A DNA stretch of 64,000 nucleotides from Oscillospiraceae bacterium (GTDB taxonomy: Bacteria; Bacillota; Clostridia; Oscillospirales; Oscillospiraceae), in contig JAFWDQ010000015.1 of the NCBI GenBank assembly GCA_017516065.1, positions 124,001 through 188,000 on the forward strand, in the 5' to 3' direction. The translations under genes and the position numbers were made by a program. The notes below the pieces were generated by a model. It was not told the origin of the DNA. It saw nothing but the letters and a program-made list of their open reading frames with translations, and did not search any database. Below are positions 26,485 through 34,698 of the stretch, one piece after another (position 1 is the stretch's first letter; each line of letters begins with the position of its first letter).

Positions 26485-26649
26485 TTACCTACTTCCAAGA
26501 AGACGGCTCCAGGTAGAGCCTTTTTCCAAGGTGTAGGTGGCGGGCTGACCCGTGAAATGTGCGATTGCCGTTACAACAAAGCCGCATTTCACGAGATGAG
26601 CCACCTCATCGCCAGAAGAGACAAAGCGTTTCTTCTCTTCGGATACCAA
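26485..26649 (-). CDS. small phage-type hypothetical protein, TTG start
   Basis: 54-residue frame on the minus strand, stop TAA at 26485-26487. The start TTG (26647-26649) is preceded by the strong ribosome site AAAGGAGGTGAT at 5-6 nt. It reads MVSEEKKRFVSSGDEVAHL, followed by a hydrophobic KCGFVVTAIAHF stretch and a basic tail. It is antisense-free and ORF-like codon use is reasonable. Unknown function; opposite orientation to the other genes of the phage remnant. Confidence 0.5.
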   Translation of the reverse strand: MVSEEKKRFVSSGDEVAHLVKCGFVVTAIAHFTGQPATYTLEKGSTWSRLLGSR

Positions 26650-26716
26650 AATATCACCTCCTTTCTCCGGTTATAGTACTATGAAACGGGAAAGAGAGGC
26701 AAGTAAACATCGTTGA

Positions 26717-26749
26717 CGAAAGCACTGCGCAGCTGCGCCGTGCTTTTTT
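26717..26749 (+). terminator. terminator inside the phage remnant
   Basis: AAGCACTGCGCA/TGCGCCGTGCTT imperfect stem (26719-26744) followed by T residues to 26749. The surrounding 26650-26842 stretch otherwise holds no convincing gene. Confidence 0.7.
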
Positions 26750-26842
26750 CATACCTATTTCGCCGGGTGCCGGGCGCAACGGGCACGACCGCCGATCGGG
26801 GCCGCACCCCGACAAAAAGCGAAGGCGGAGAAAGGAGCAGGA

Positions 26843-27202
26843 ATGAAACGGGAATTCCTCAAGAACCTCGATCTGGGCGAGGGGGCGAAGCTCCCCGACA
26901 GCGCCGTGGAGGCCATCATGGCCGAATACGGCAAGACCAAGCAGCAGCAGGACCAGACGATCAGCACGCTGCAGAGCCAGCTGAGTGAGGCCAACAAGAA
27001 GCTGGAGGGCTACGACCCGGAGTGGAAGACCAAGGCAGAACAGGCGGAGCAGAAGCTTCAGAGCCAGCAGTTCGATTTCGCCCTGGAGCGGGCGGTGGCT
27101 GCGGCGAAGCCCCGGAACGCAAAGGCTGTCATGGCGGGAAACCGCTGGAATTATGTAAACAAAAAGGACGCGCCATGCGGCGCGTCCTTTTGTTATCTCT
27201 GA
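26843..27202 (+). pseudogene. 3'-truncated phage scaffold (GP20-like) gene
   Basis: Good ribosome site AAAGGAG before ATG 26843. The product starts MKREFLKNLDLGEGAKLPD and continues with a coiled coil (KQQQDQTISTLQSQLSEANKKL, heptads to about residue 85) and LERAVAAAKPRNAKAVMAG, as in Siphoviridae minor structural/scaffold protein GP20. Family members are around 180-200 aa; here the frame runs into the right terminator repeat at 27149 and ends in an unrelated tail, so the C-terminal half is lost. Gene order capsid protein then scaffold fits a phage head module. Confidence 0.7.
27149..27192. repeat. terminator repeat, right copy flanking the phage remnant
   Basis: AATTATGTAAAC, A5, GGACGCGCC/GGCGCGTCC hairpin, TTTTG. 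Same outline as 25005-25049 with stem positions changed in a compensated way. On the minus strand it is also the terminator of gltX, which stops 24 bp away. Confidence 0.75.
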
Positions 27203-27215
27203 TGCCGGACCGGCG

Positions 27216-28727
27216 TCACTCCGCCGCGGCGATGGCTGCCTCCAGCCGGGCGATGCCGTCCCGGACCCGGCGCAGGGATTCCTCCCTGCCCAGAATGGCG
27301 CAGATCTCCGTGGCGCCGCCGGGGGTGGACTGCTTGCCGGAGACGGCCACGCGGACCGGCCACATGACCCGGCCGTTCTTCAGCTCCCGGTCGGCGGCCA
27401 GCTTCATCAGCAGCGCCGCCAGCGCGTCGTTGGACCAGTCCTCCAGCGCCTCCAGCTCCGGCAGGGTGAACAGCAAAGCCTCCCGGCAGTTTTCCAGGGT
27501 GGTCTTCATCTTCTTGTTGACGTACAGAGCGCAGTCGTAGTCCGGCAGAGCGTCGAAGAAATCCACCTTTTCCGGGATGTCGGAGAGCTTTTCGCACCGC
27601 TGCTGCAGCAGCGCGGCGATGGCGGCGGTGTCCAGAGCCGGATCCTTCACGCTCTGACGGATCCAGGGCTCCGCGGCGGCATGGAATGCCTCCGGCGTCA
27701 TTGCCTTGATCCACTCGGCGTTGAAGTGGTTCAGCTTCAGCGGGTCGAAGATGGCCGGGGATTTGGAGATGCCCTTGATGTCGAAGACCTCCGCCAGCTC
27801 CCGCAGGGAGAAGATCTCCCGCTCGCCGCCGGGGCTCCAGCCCAGCAGAGACACGTAGTTCACCACGGCCTCCGTCAGATAGCCGGCGGCGATGAGATCC
27901 TCATAGGACGGATCGCCGTGGCGCTTGGACATCTTGTTGTGGGCGTCCCGCATGACGGGGGAGCAGTGGATATACACCGGCACGTCCCAGCCGAAGGCCT
28001 CGTAGAGCAGATTGTACTTGGGCGCGGAGCTGAGATACTCGCTGCCCCGGACCACGTGGGTGATGCCCATGAGGTGATCGTCGATGACGTTGGCAAAATT
28101 GTAGGTAGGCAGACCGTCGGACTTGATGAGGATCTGATCCTCCAGCTCCTCGTTGTCCACGCTGATCTCCCCGAAGATCACGTCGGAGAACGTGGTGCGG
28201 CCCTCGGGTATCTTCTGCCGGATGACGTAGGGGATCCCGGCGTCCAGCTTCTCCCGGATCTCGGCCTCCGACAGGTGCAGGCAGTGGCGGTCGTACTTCA
28301 CCACGTCCTTGCCGCCGCCCCGGGCGCGCATCTCGGCAAGACGCTCCTCGGTGCAGAAGCAGCGGTAGGCGCAGCCCTTTTCCAGCAGCAGCTCGGCGTA
28401 TCTGCCGTAGATGTCCCGGCGCTGGGTCTGGATATAGGGCCCCACGGGACCGCCGATATCCGGTCCCTCGTCGTGGGTCAGGCCGCACTGGGCCATGGTC
28501 CGGTAGATGACCTCGGCGGCGTCCTCCACCAGACGCTCCTGATCCGTGTCTTCGATACGCAGCAGGAACGTGCCCCCGGCGTGCCGGGCGATGAGCCAGG
28601 CGTAGAGGGCGGTGCGGAGATTGCCCACGTGCATATAGCCGGTGGGAGACGGCGCGAAGCGGGTCCGCACGCCGCCCCTGGGGATGCGGGCCTCCATTTC
28701 GGCAAAATAAGCGGGATCAACAGCCAT
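27216..28727 (-). CDS. gltX: glutamyl-tRNA synthetase
   Basis: 503-residue class I synthetase. The HIGH motif is in RFAPSPTGYMHVGNLRTAL (about 22-40) and KMSKS appears as NKMSKRHGD near 265. The catalytic fold insert TYNFANVIDDHLMGITHVVRGSEYL is typical of GluRS, and a helical anticodon-binding domain fills the C-terminal third. Charges tRNA-Glu and possibly tRNA-Gln if GatCAB is present. It has its own promoter (28766-28793) and shares the intergenic region with divergent trpS. Confidence 0.96.
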   Translation of the reverse strand: MAVDPAYFAEMEARIPRGGVRTRFAPSPTGYMHVGNLRTALYAWLIARHAGGTFLLRIEDTDQERLVEDAAEVIYRTMAQCGLTHDEGPDIGGPVGPYIQTQRRDIYGRYAELLLEKGCAYRCFCTEERLAEMRARGGGKDVVKYDRHCLHLSEAEIREKLDAGIPYVIRQKIPEGRTTFSDVIFGEISVDNEELEDQILIKSDGLPTYNFANVIDDHLMGITHVVRGSEYLSSAPKYNLLYEAFGWDVPVYIHCSPVMRDAHNKMSKRHGDPSYEDLIAAGYLTEAVVNYVSLLGWSPGGEREIFSLRELAEVFDIKGISKSPAIFDPLKLNHFNAEWIKAMTPEAFHAAAEPWIRQSVKDPALDTAAIAALLQQRCEKLSDIPEKVDFFDALPDYDCALYVNKKMKTTLENCREALLFTLPELEALEDWSNDALAALLMKLAADRELKNGRVMWPVRVAVSGKQSTPGGATEICAILGREESLRRVRDGIARLEAAIAAAE

Positions 28728-28765
28728 GGAAATACCTCCCGTTCATGAGTAAGATACGTGATTTC

Positions 28766-28793
28766 ATTATATTTTAACGGCGGAAAAAGTCAA
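28766..28793 (-). promoter_or_regulatory. promoter for gltX
   Basis: Minus strand TTGACT (28788-28793), 16-nt spacer, TATAAT (28766-28771). The leader is only about 30 nt, which excludes a T-box. Confidence 0.65.
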
Positions 28794-28848
28794 GCGGGAG
28801 ACGGGAAAAGGGCAGGGGAGGCCGCCGGGGAGCCGAAAAATCTCCATA

Positions 28849-28877
28849 TTGCGCTTTTTCTATTTCCGTGCTATAAT
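28849..28877 (+). promoter_or_regulatory. promoter for trpS
   Basis: TTGCGC (28849-28854), 17-nt spacer, TATAAT (28872-28877). The leader of about 75 nt is too short for a T-box. Confidence 0.65.
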
Positions 28878-28960
28878 AATAAGCCAGATTTTTGCGCTGG
28901 TTTTCCCCGGCGCCTCCGGGCGTCTGAAAGGCAATGAGAAAAGAAGAAGGTTCGTAGTTT

Positions 28961-29959
28961 ATGGACGAGAAAAAGAGAATGCTGTCCGGCATCCAGCCCT
29001 CCGGCGACCTGCATCTGGGCAACTATCTGGGCGCCATCCGCAACTGGGCGGAACGGGCGGAGACCTTTGACTGCTATTATTTCATGGCGGACCTGCACAC
29101 CATCACCGTGCGGCAGACCCCTGCGGACCTGCGCCGCCGGACTCTGGAGCAGCTGGCCCAGTATATCGCCTGCGGCCTGGACCCGGAGAAGAACACGCTG
29201 TTCGTGCAGAGCCATGTGCACCAGCACGCGGAGCTGGGCTGGGTGCTCAACTGCTACACCATGTTCGGCGAGCTGTCCCGGATGACCCAGTTCAAGGACA
29301 AGAGCGCCAAAAACGCGGAGAATATCAACGGCGGTCTGTTCACCTATCCGGCCCTGATGGCGGCGGACATCCTGCTCTATCAGCCGGACTTCGTGCCGGT
29401 TGGCGAGGACCAGAAGCAGCACGTGGAGCTGTGCCGGGATGTGGCAAACCGCTTCAACGGCATTTACGGCGACGTGTTCAAGGTTCCCGAGCCGTTCATC
29501 CCCGAGGTGGGAGCCCGGGTCATGAGCCTGGGCACGCCGGAAAACAAGATGAGCAAATCCGATCCCGCCGGCTGCGTATTTCTGATGGACAAGCCGGAGG
29601 ATATTCTGCGCAAGTTCAAGCGCGCCGTCACGGACTGCGACACGGAGCGCTGCGTCCGGTACGCCCCCGACGAGAAGCCCGGCGTGGCCAACCTCATGGG
29701 CATCTACGCCGCCGTCACGGGCATGGACTACGCCGCCGTGGAGCGGGAGTTCGAAGGCCAGGGCTACGGCGCCTTCAAGCCCCGGGTAGGCGAGGCCGTG
29801 GTGGAATGCCTGCGTCCCATCCGGGAGGAGACGACCCGGCTGCTGGCGGACAAGGGCTATCTGGAGTCCGTATACCGCGCCGGCGCCGAGCGTGCCGGAT
29901 ACATGGCGGAAAAGACCCTGCGAAAGGTCTATAAGAAAGTGGGCTTTCTGGCCCGCTGA
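28961..29959 (+). CDS. trpS: tryptophanyl-tRNA synthetase
   Basis: 332-residue class Ic synthetase. GIQPSGDLHLGNYLGAI carries the HIGH-like motif near residue 20, and ENKMSKSDP is the KMSKS loop near 195; LMAADILLYQPDFVPVGEDQ is the Trp/ATP pocket. It is oriented divergently from gltX, and the wecA-like gene follows after 29 bp. Confidence 0.97.
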   Translation: MDEKKRMLSGIQPSGDLHLGNYLGAIRNWAERAETFDCYYFMADLHTITVRQTPADLRRRTLEQLAQYIACGLDPEKNTLFVQSHVHQHAELGWVLNCYTMFGELSRMTQFKDKSAKNAENINGGLFTYPALMAADILLYQPDFVPVGEDQKQHVELCRDVANRFNGIYGDVFKVPEPFIPEVGARVMSLGTPENKMSKSDPAGCVFLMDKPEDILRKFKRAVTDCDTERCVRYAPDEKPGVANLMGIYAAVTGMDYAAVEREFEGQGYGAFKPRVGEAVVECLRPIREETTRLLADKGYLESVYRAGAERAGYMAEKTLRKVYKKVGFLAR

Positions 29960-29988
29960 ACGACGAAAACGCGAGAGGATTGATCCTG

Positions 29989-31182
29989 TTGAGTAAGGAT
30001 ATGTCCCTGTTCCTGATCCCCCTGGCGGCGCTGGTGCTCTCATTTGTCATCTCCTTTGCACTGACGCCGCTGGTGAAAAAGTTCGCGCAGCTGGTGGGCG
30101 CCATGGACGTGCCCAAGGACGGCCGGCGGATGCACAAGGTGCCCATACCCCGTCTGGGCGGTCTGGCGATCTTTCTGGGCTTCCTGCTGACGGTCCTGCT
30201 TCTGGTGGACCTGACGCCGCAGCTGCAGAGCATCCTGCTGGGCAGCGTGATCATCGTGGTGCTGGGCGTCATTGACGACATCCAGCCTCTGCGGGCATGG
30301 CTGAAGCTGATCGTACAGATCATCGCCGCCCTGATCCCCGCCTGCAGCGGCGTGGTGGTGCACATCCTGTCCAACCCCGTCTTTTTCACCGAGAACAACT
30401 ACATTCAGCTGGGCGTCCTGGCCATCCCCATCACCGTGATCTGGATCGTACTGATCACCAACGCGGTGAATCTCATCGACGGTCTGGACGGCCTGGCTGC
30501 CGGCGTATCCGTCATCGCCTCCCTGTCCGTCATCGTGGTGGCGCTGGTCCTGGGCGACGGCATCACCGCCGTGATCATGGCGGCCCTGGCCGGCGGCTGC
30601 GTGGGCTTCATCCCCTATAACTTCAACCCGGCCAAGATCTTCATGGGCGACACCGGCGCCACGTTCCTGGGCTATATCATGGCCACCGTCTCCGTGATGG
30701 GCCTGTTCAAGTCCTACGCCATCATCTCCTTCGTGGTGCCCTTCCTGATCCTCGGCCTGCCCATTTTTGACACATGCTTCGCCTTCTGCCGCCGTCTGGC
30801 CCACGGCAAGAATCCCATGGCGCCGGACCGCAGCCATGTCCATCACCGGCTCATCGACATGGGCCTGAACCAGAAGCAGGCCGTGGCTATCCTGTATGTG
30901 GTGTCCGTGATCCTGGGCCTGTCCGCCGTGGTGCTGGCCACCAGCGGCGCCCTCAAGGCCATCATCGTGCTGTGCGCCATCTGCGCCGCCGTGCTGGTGG
31001 CGTCCCAGATCTTCCGCCACAGCCATATCATGCAGATGAGCCAGGGAGAGAAGATGATCACCCCGGAGGAGGAGACCCCGGAAACGGAGGAGACTCCGGA
31101 GCCGCCCGCAGAGGGATCCCCGGCGGAAAAGCCCGAGGCGACGCCGACGGAAGATCCTCAGGACCCGGAAGGGGAGGCGTAA
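29989..31182 (+). CDS. tagO: undecaprenyl-phosphate N-acetylglucosaminyl-1-phosphate transferase (WecA/TagO family)
   Basis: About 397 residues with ten or eleven membrane segments. Family signatures: MDVPKDGRRMHKVPIPRLGG in the first loop, ITNAVNLIDGLDGLAAGV, NFNPAKIFMGDTGATFLG, and the His-rich DRSHVHHRLIDMGL. It links GlcNAc-1-phosphate to the lipid carrier and starts synthesis of wall teichoic acid or other wall polymer. The C-terminal 45 residues are a Glu/Pro/Thr-rich tail not needed for the core. Start is uncertain: TTG 29989 has GAGAGGA at suitable distance, ATG 30001 is the alternative. wecB follows 1 bp after the stop. Confidence 0.9.
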   Translation: MSKDMSLFLIPLAALVLSFVISFALTPLVKKFAQLVGAMDVPKDGRRMHKVPIPRLGGLAIFLGFLLTVLLLVDLTPQLQSILLGSVIIVVLGVIDDIQPLRAWLKLIVQIIAALIPACSGVVVHILSNPVFFTENNYIQLGVLAIPITVIWIVLITNAVNLIDGLDGLAAGVSVIASLSVIVVALVLGDGITAVIMAALAGGCVGFIPYNFNPAKIFMGDTGATFLGYIMATVSVMGLFKSYAIISFVVPFLILGLPIFDTCFAFCRRLAHGKNPMAPDRSHVHHRLIDMGLNQKQAVAILYVVSVILGLSAVVLATSGALKAIIVLCAICAAVLVASQIFRHSHIMQMSQGEKMITPEEETPETEETPEPPAEGSPAEKPEATPTEDPQDPEGEA

Positions 31183-31183
31183 C

Positions 31184-32338
31184 ATGGAAAAACGGACTGT
31201 CATGGCCGTGTTCGGCACCCGGCCGGAGGCTATCAAGATGGCGCCTCTGGTACTGGAACTGCGCCGCCGTCCCCAACTGCGCTGTCTCTGCTGCGTGACG
31301 GCCCAGCACCGGGAGATGCTGGATAATGTGCTGGACCTGTTCGGCATCGAGCCGGATTTTGATCTGAATATCATGGCCCCCCGCCAGACCCTGGCTCACA
31401 TCACGTCCCGGTGTGTGGAGGGCATGGATAGCGTGCTGGAGACGACGAAGCCGGAGCTCGTGCTGGTGCACGGGGACACGACGACGACGCTGGCCGGCGC
31501 GCTTTCGGCCTTTTACCACAAGATCCCCGTGGGTCACGTGGAGGCGGGCCTGCGCACCGGGGACCGCCTGTCCCCGTTCCCGGAGGAGATGAACCGCTGC
31601 CTCACCGGCAAGCTGGCGTCGATGCACTTCTGTCCCACCCGCTCCAATGCGGAGAATCTCCGCCGCGAGCGGCTGGAGGGGGAGATCTTCATCACCGGCA
31701 ATACCGTCATCGACGCCCTGCGTACCACCGTGCGGCCGGATTACCGCTTCTCCGGCGAGGCGCTCAACGAGCTGGATTTTGAAAACAGACGGGTACTCCT
31801 GGTCACGGCCCATCGCCGGGAAAACTACGGAGAGCCCATGGAAAACATCATGCGGGCCCTGGTCCGAATCGCCGAGACCCACCCGGAGACGGAGCTGGTC
31901 TATCCCGTCCATCTGAGCCCCTATGTTCAGGAGACGGCGAACAGGTTCCTGCGCGGCGTGCCGAATATCCGGCTGCTGGCGCCCCTGACCCCGGATGAGA
32001 TGCACAACCTCATGGCCCGCTGCTTCATGGTGCTGACGGACTCCGGCGGCCTTCAGGAGGAGGCCCCCGGACTGGGCAAGCCGGTGCTTGTCCTGCGCCG
32101 GGAGACGGAGCGTCCCGAGGCGGTGGAGGCCGGCACCGTGGTCCTGGCCGGGGTGGAGGAGGAGAATATCTTCCAGACCGCCTGCCGTCTGCTCACCGAC
32201 GAGACGGCATACCGGGCCATGGCCCGGGCGGTGAACCCCTACGGCGACGGCCACGCCTGTGAGAGGATCGCGGACGCGATCCTGTGGCACTTCGGGGAGC
32301 GGACTGCGCCCCCCGACGACTTCTGTCCGGAATCATGA
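31184..32338 (+). CDS. wecB: UDP-N-acetylglucosamine 2-epimerase (non-hydrolysing)
   Basis: 384 residues of GT-B fold. Motifs: FGTRPEAIKMAPL at the start, VHGDTTTTLAGA, GHVEAGLRTGD, TAHRRENYGEP and TDSGGLQEEAP. It interconverts UDP-GlcNAc and UDP-ManNAc; ManNAc is the second sugar of the teichoic-acid linkage unit, so pairing with a TagO-type transferase suggests one pathway. The next gene overlaps its stop (ATGA). Confidence 0.95.
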   Translation: MEKRTVMAVFGTRPEAIKMAPLVLELRRRPQLRCLCCVTAQHREMLDNVLDLFGIEPDFDLNIMAPRQTLAHITSRCVEGMDSVLETTKPELVLVHGDTTTTLAGALSAFYHKIPVGHVEAGLRTGDRLSPFPEEMNRCLTGKLASMHFCPTRSNAENLRRERLEGEIFITGNTVIDALRTTVRPDYRFSGEALNELDFENRRVLLVTAHRRENYGEPMENIMRALVRIAETHPETELVYPVHLSPYVQETANRFLRGVPNIRLLAPLTPDEMHNLMARCFMVLTDSGGLQEEAPGLGKPVLVLRRETERPEAVEAGTVVLAGVEEENIFQTACRLLTDETAYRAMARAVNPYGDGHACERIADAILWHFGERTAPPDDFCPES

Positions 32339-33078
32339 AGAAGAAATTTCCACTGCCCTCCGTCATCGTCGCCGTCGTGATCGTGGCGGCTGTCCTCGTG
32401 GCCTTTGGCCACAGTCTGTTCCTGCGCACGGCGCCGGTGCTCCTGCCGTCGCCGGAGGACGGCGCCGCCCAGCCCGGCAGCATCAGCGCCGGAGACACGG
32501 ACGTTCTGCGGGTGGGCGTGACGCCGGAGACGGTCCAGGCGGTGATCGCCACCCTGTCCCGTCCCGAAAGCTATGCCCGGACGCTGACCATGGAGTATTT
32601 CTGGGGCGAGAGCGGCTCCGGCTCCGCTTCCGCTCAGGTCTGGGTGCAGAATGACTGCATGCGTCTGCGCATGACCCAGCCGGACGGCATGATCCGCAAC
32701 GTCCTCGTGGGCGGCGGCCGCTGCTGTATCTGGTACGACGGCGGCAGCGGCTGGTATGAGTACAGCGCCGCGGACTACACAGCCGACAGGGAACAGCGGA
32801 TCCCCACCTATGAGGATATACTGGCTCTGGATCCGTCTGCCATCACGGCAGCAAATTATGTAAACCTAAACGGCACGGACTGCATCTATGTGGAGACCGC
32901 GGAGACCAACGGCTCCGTGGAATGCTACTGGGTGGACGTGACCACGGGTCTGCTGACCTGCAGCGAGACCCGGGTGGACGGCGCCGTCGTCTATCGCGTC
33001 ACCGGCGGCCGGATCTCTGCGCCCTCGGAGGCGAACGATCGGTTCCTGCTGCCCAACGGGGCCGCATTCCCGTTCTGA
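32335..33078 (+). CDS. membrane-anchored protein of unknown function
   Basis: 247 residues: a short basic start, one N-terminal hydrophobic helix (SVIVAVVIVAAVLVAFG, about 9-25), then an exported beta-rich domain with many aromatic residues (CCIWYDGGSGWYEYSA; ANYVNLNGTDCIYV; VECYWVDVTTGLL). The layout is like LolA/outer-surface lipoprotein folds but I cannot assign it. Its start ATG 32335 overlaps the wecB stop, so it is translationally coupled to the wall-polymer pair. Residues NYVN are encoded by a 12-mer also found in the terminator repeats at 25 and 27 kb. Confidence 0.65.
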   Translation: MKKKFPLPSVIVAVVIVAAVLVAFGHSLFLRTAPVLLPSPEDGAAQPGSISAGDTDVLRVGVTPETVQAVIATLSRPESYARTLTMEYFWGESGSGSASAQVWVQNDCMRLRMTQPDGMIRNVLVGGGRCCIWYDGGSGWYEYSAADYTADREQRIPTYEDILALDPSAITAANYVNLNGTDCIYVETAETNGSVECYWVDVTTGLLTCSETRVDGAVVYRVTGGRISAPSEANDRFLLPNGAAFPF

Positions 33079-33372
33079 TCACAGGCCGGGGAGGAGCAGG
33101 AACAGCAGCGCCAGCAGAAGCTCTTCGTCCCCGCCGTCCTGAAAGAGAAGCAGGATCAGCAGGAGCAGCAGCAGATCGCCGCTGTCGGAGAGCAGTCCCC
33201 CGAAGAGGGGCGCGGGCGGCCTCCGGTGCGCCGGGGGACCGGGCTGCGGCCCCGGCGACGGCGGCGGGGCAGGAGTCGGCGGCGGCATTGGCCGCGGCGG
33301 CGCGGGCTCCGGGCCGCTGATACGGACATAGCCGCCGTCTCTGGGAACGTAGCGGTTATACAGCTCCTCCAC
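33079..33372 (-). CDS. small Pro-rich protein with Leu-rich hydrophobic tail
   Basis: 97 residues: a short polar start (MEELYNRYVPRDG), about 35 residues dominated by Pro, and two Leu-rich stretches (DLLLLLLILLLFQDGGDEELLLALLFLLLPGL in pieces) that could sit in a membrane. Start GTG 33372 overlaps the upstream gene by 17 bp, which argues for coupling. It converges with the gene ending at 33078 and its stop is adjacent. No known family recognised; low-complexity content makes spurious prediction possible. Confidence 0.5.
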   Translation of the reverse strand: MEELYNRYVPRDGGYVRISGPEPAPPRPMPPPTPAPPPSPGPQPGPPAHRRPPAPLFGGLLSDSGDLLLLLLILLLFQDGGDEELLLALLFLLLPGL

Positions 33373-33715
33373 CTCCCCCCATGGCCCCCATGGCCGTTTT
33401 CAGGACCCGGCTGAGCCGGGCCATACGAAGAGCCCGGTCGATGCCGGCCGCCCGCTCCGGCCGCAGAAAGGGGCGCAGGGCCTCCAGCAGGGCGGTCTTC
33501 CTGTCGTCCGGCCGGTTATACTCCTGCATCAGTTGGGTCAGAAGCCCCGCCATGCGGGGATCCGGCTCCGGTCCCGGCGGGCTGTGGGCCGGCTCCGAAG
33601 ACGGGCCGGGGGACGCCGCTCCGTCCAGACCCAGAGAGCGGGCCATGGACTGGAGCTGTTCCATGGCCTCCGGCGAGGCCATCAGTTCTGACAGCGCGTT
33701 TTCCAGTTCACTCAC
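33356..33715 (-). CDS. small helical protein of unknown function
   Basis: 119 residues, mostly alpha-helical, beginning MSELENALSELMASPEAMEQL with a Pro-rich break around residue 35-52 and a Gly-rich end. GTG 33715 is preceded by GGGGG at 7 nt. The motif LMASPE also occurs in the next upstream small gene (LMASPEGRQLMELM), suggesting the two are related. Not recognised as a known family. Confidence 0.6.
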   Translation of the reverse strand: MSELENALSELMASPEAMEQLQSMARSLGLDGAASPGPSSEPAHSPPGPEPDPRMAGLLTQLMQEYNRPDDRKTALLEALRPFLRPERAAGIDRALRMARLSRVLKTAMGAMGGGGGAV

Positions 33716-33778
33716 GGCGGAGCCCCCTTTCCCATCAGAAACAGCAGATGATATCCGGCTCAGGAGAGCCGGTGTTTT

Positions 33779-34033
33779 TCAGTTTTTCGGCAGATTGCGC
33801 CGGAGCGCCTGAGCGAGTCTTGCCCCTTCCGGTGTCTGCAGGATCGCCGCCAACTGTCGTGTCAGCTGTGACGGATCCCCCTGCATAGCCTGCTGTGCCG
33901 CCCGGGGCAGTTCCCCCTGACGGTTCATCAGCTCCATCAGTTGCCGTCCCTCCGGGGAGGCCATGAGCGCCTGGAGGGCATCGCGGTTTTTCAGCAGCGC
34001 CTCCGCCTGGGGCGATTTCAGCGGATCTGTCAT
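33779..34033 (-). CDS. small helical protein of unknown function (paralogue-like)
   Basis: 84 residues (MTDPLKSPQAEALLKNRDAL ...), highly helical with repeated L-x-x-L-M-A-S/T-P-E-G-x-x-L units (residues 22-40 and 64-76). GGGAGGTGA precedes ATG 34033 at 5-6 nt. It is first of three small minus-strand genes, 63 bp ahead of the second. Unknown function. Confidence 0.6.
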   Translation of the reverse strand: MTDPLKSPQAEALLKNRDALQALMASPEGRQLMELMNRQGELPRAAQQAMQGDPSQLTRQLAAILQTPEGARLAQALRRNLPKN

Positions 34034-34121
34034 GTTCTCACCTCCCGGCGGTACCGAGTCTTCCGCCTGTACCACTATATGCCGGGAGGGCACAAAACTT
34101 TCATGCCACAGGAGGCGTTCC

Positions 34122-34592
34122 ATGAAACTGCTGATCTGTTCCGATTCCCACGGTGCCCGCCGGAGCCTGCTCCGCATCGCGGAGAAGGAGACGCCGGACG
34201 TCATGCTGTTTCTGGGCGACGGCCTGCGGGACGCGGACTATGTGGCCGGGCGCTGCCCGGCGCTGCAGGTGCTCTCTGTCCGGGGCAACTGCGATTACAG
34301 TCTGGACGGTGCCCCGGAGGACTGGCTCACGGAGTTTGAGGGAGTGCGGATCTATCTCTGCCACGGTCATCGGTACGGGGTCAAGACAGATCTGAGACGG
34401 CTTCGGGAACGGGGCCTGAGCATGGGAGCGCGGCTGGTGCTCTTCGGCCATACCCATCGTCCTCTGCTCCGGGAGGAGCCGGAGGTGACCCTGCTCAATC
34501 CCGGCAGCGTGGGGGAGGGCATGACGGCCTCCTATGCCGTGGTTCGGCTGTCCGGCGGCGGCAGGATGGAGTGTCAGCTGCGGTCTCTGTGA
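34122..34592 (+). CDS. YfcE/MJ0936-type metallophosphoesterase
   Basis: 156 residues, a minimal calcineurin-like phosphoesterase. Metal-binding blocks in order: ICSDSHGA (D-x-H), FLGDGLRD, SVRGNCDY (GN-x-D), LCHGHRYG and LFGHTHRPL. Family members are small Mn-dependent phosphodiesterases with unclear natural substrate. GGAGG lies 6 nt before ATG 34122. It is oriented away from the three small minus-strand genes. Confidence 0.9.
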   Translation: MKLLICSDSHGARRSLLRIAEKETPDVMLFLGDGLRDADYVAGRCPALQVLSVRGNCDYSLDGAPEDWLTEFEGVRIYLCHGHRYGVKTDLRRLRERGLSMGARLVLFGHTHRPLLREEPEVTLLNPGSVGEGMTASYAVVRLSGGGRMECQLRSL

Positions 34593-34620
34593 CGGCGGCC
34601 TGTCTGCGGCGGGGCAGAGG

Positions 34621-34649
34621 TTGACGATTTCGGTTTAACGTGTTAAACT
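34621..34649 (+). promoter_or_regulatory. promoter with internal inverted repeat ahead of the TrpR-like gene
   Basis: TTGACG (34621-34626), 17-nt spacer, TAAACT-type -10 (34644-34649). Between and across the -10 lies GTTTAAC-GT-GTTAAAC (about 34633-34648), a perfect 7-bp inverted repeat placed where a repressor would block RNA polymerase. Confidence 0.55.
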
Positions 34650-34698
34650 GTCGTACAAGAACAGGGCGGCGCAGAATGCCGCCGGGGAGGAAGTCAAA

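Noticed and set aside
28728..28960. T-box riboswitch for gltX or trpS
   Set aside because: Both leaders are too short (about 30 and 75 nt) and no T-box sequence is visible.
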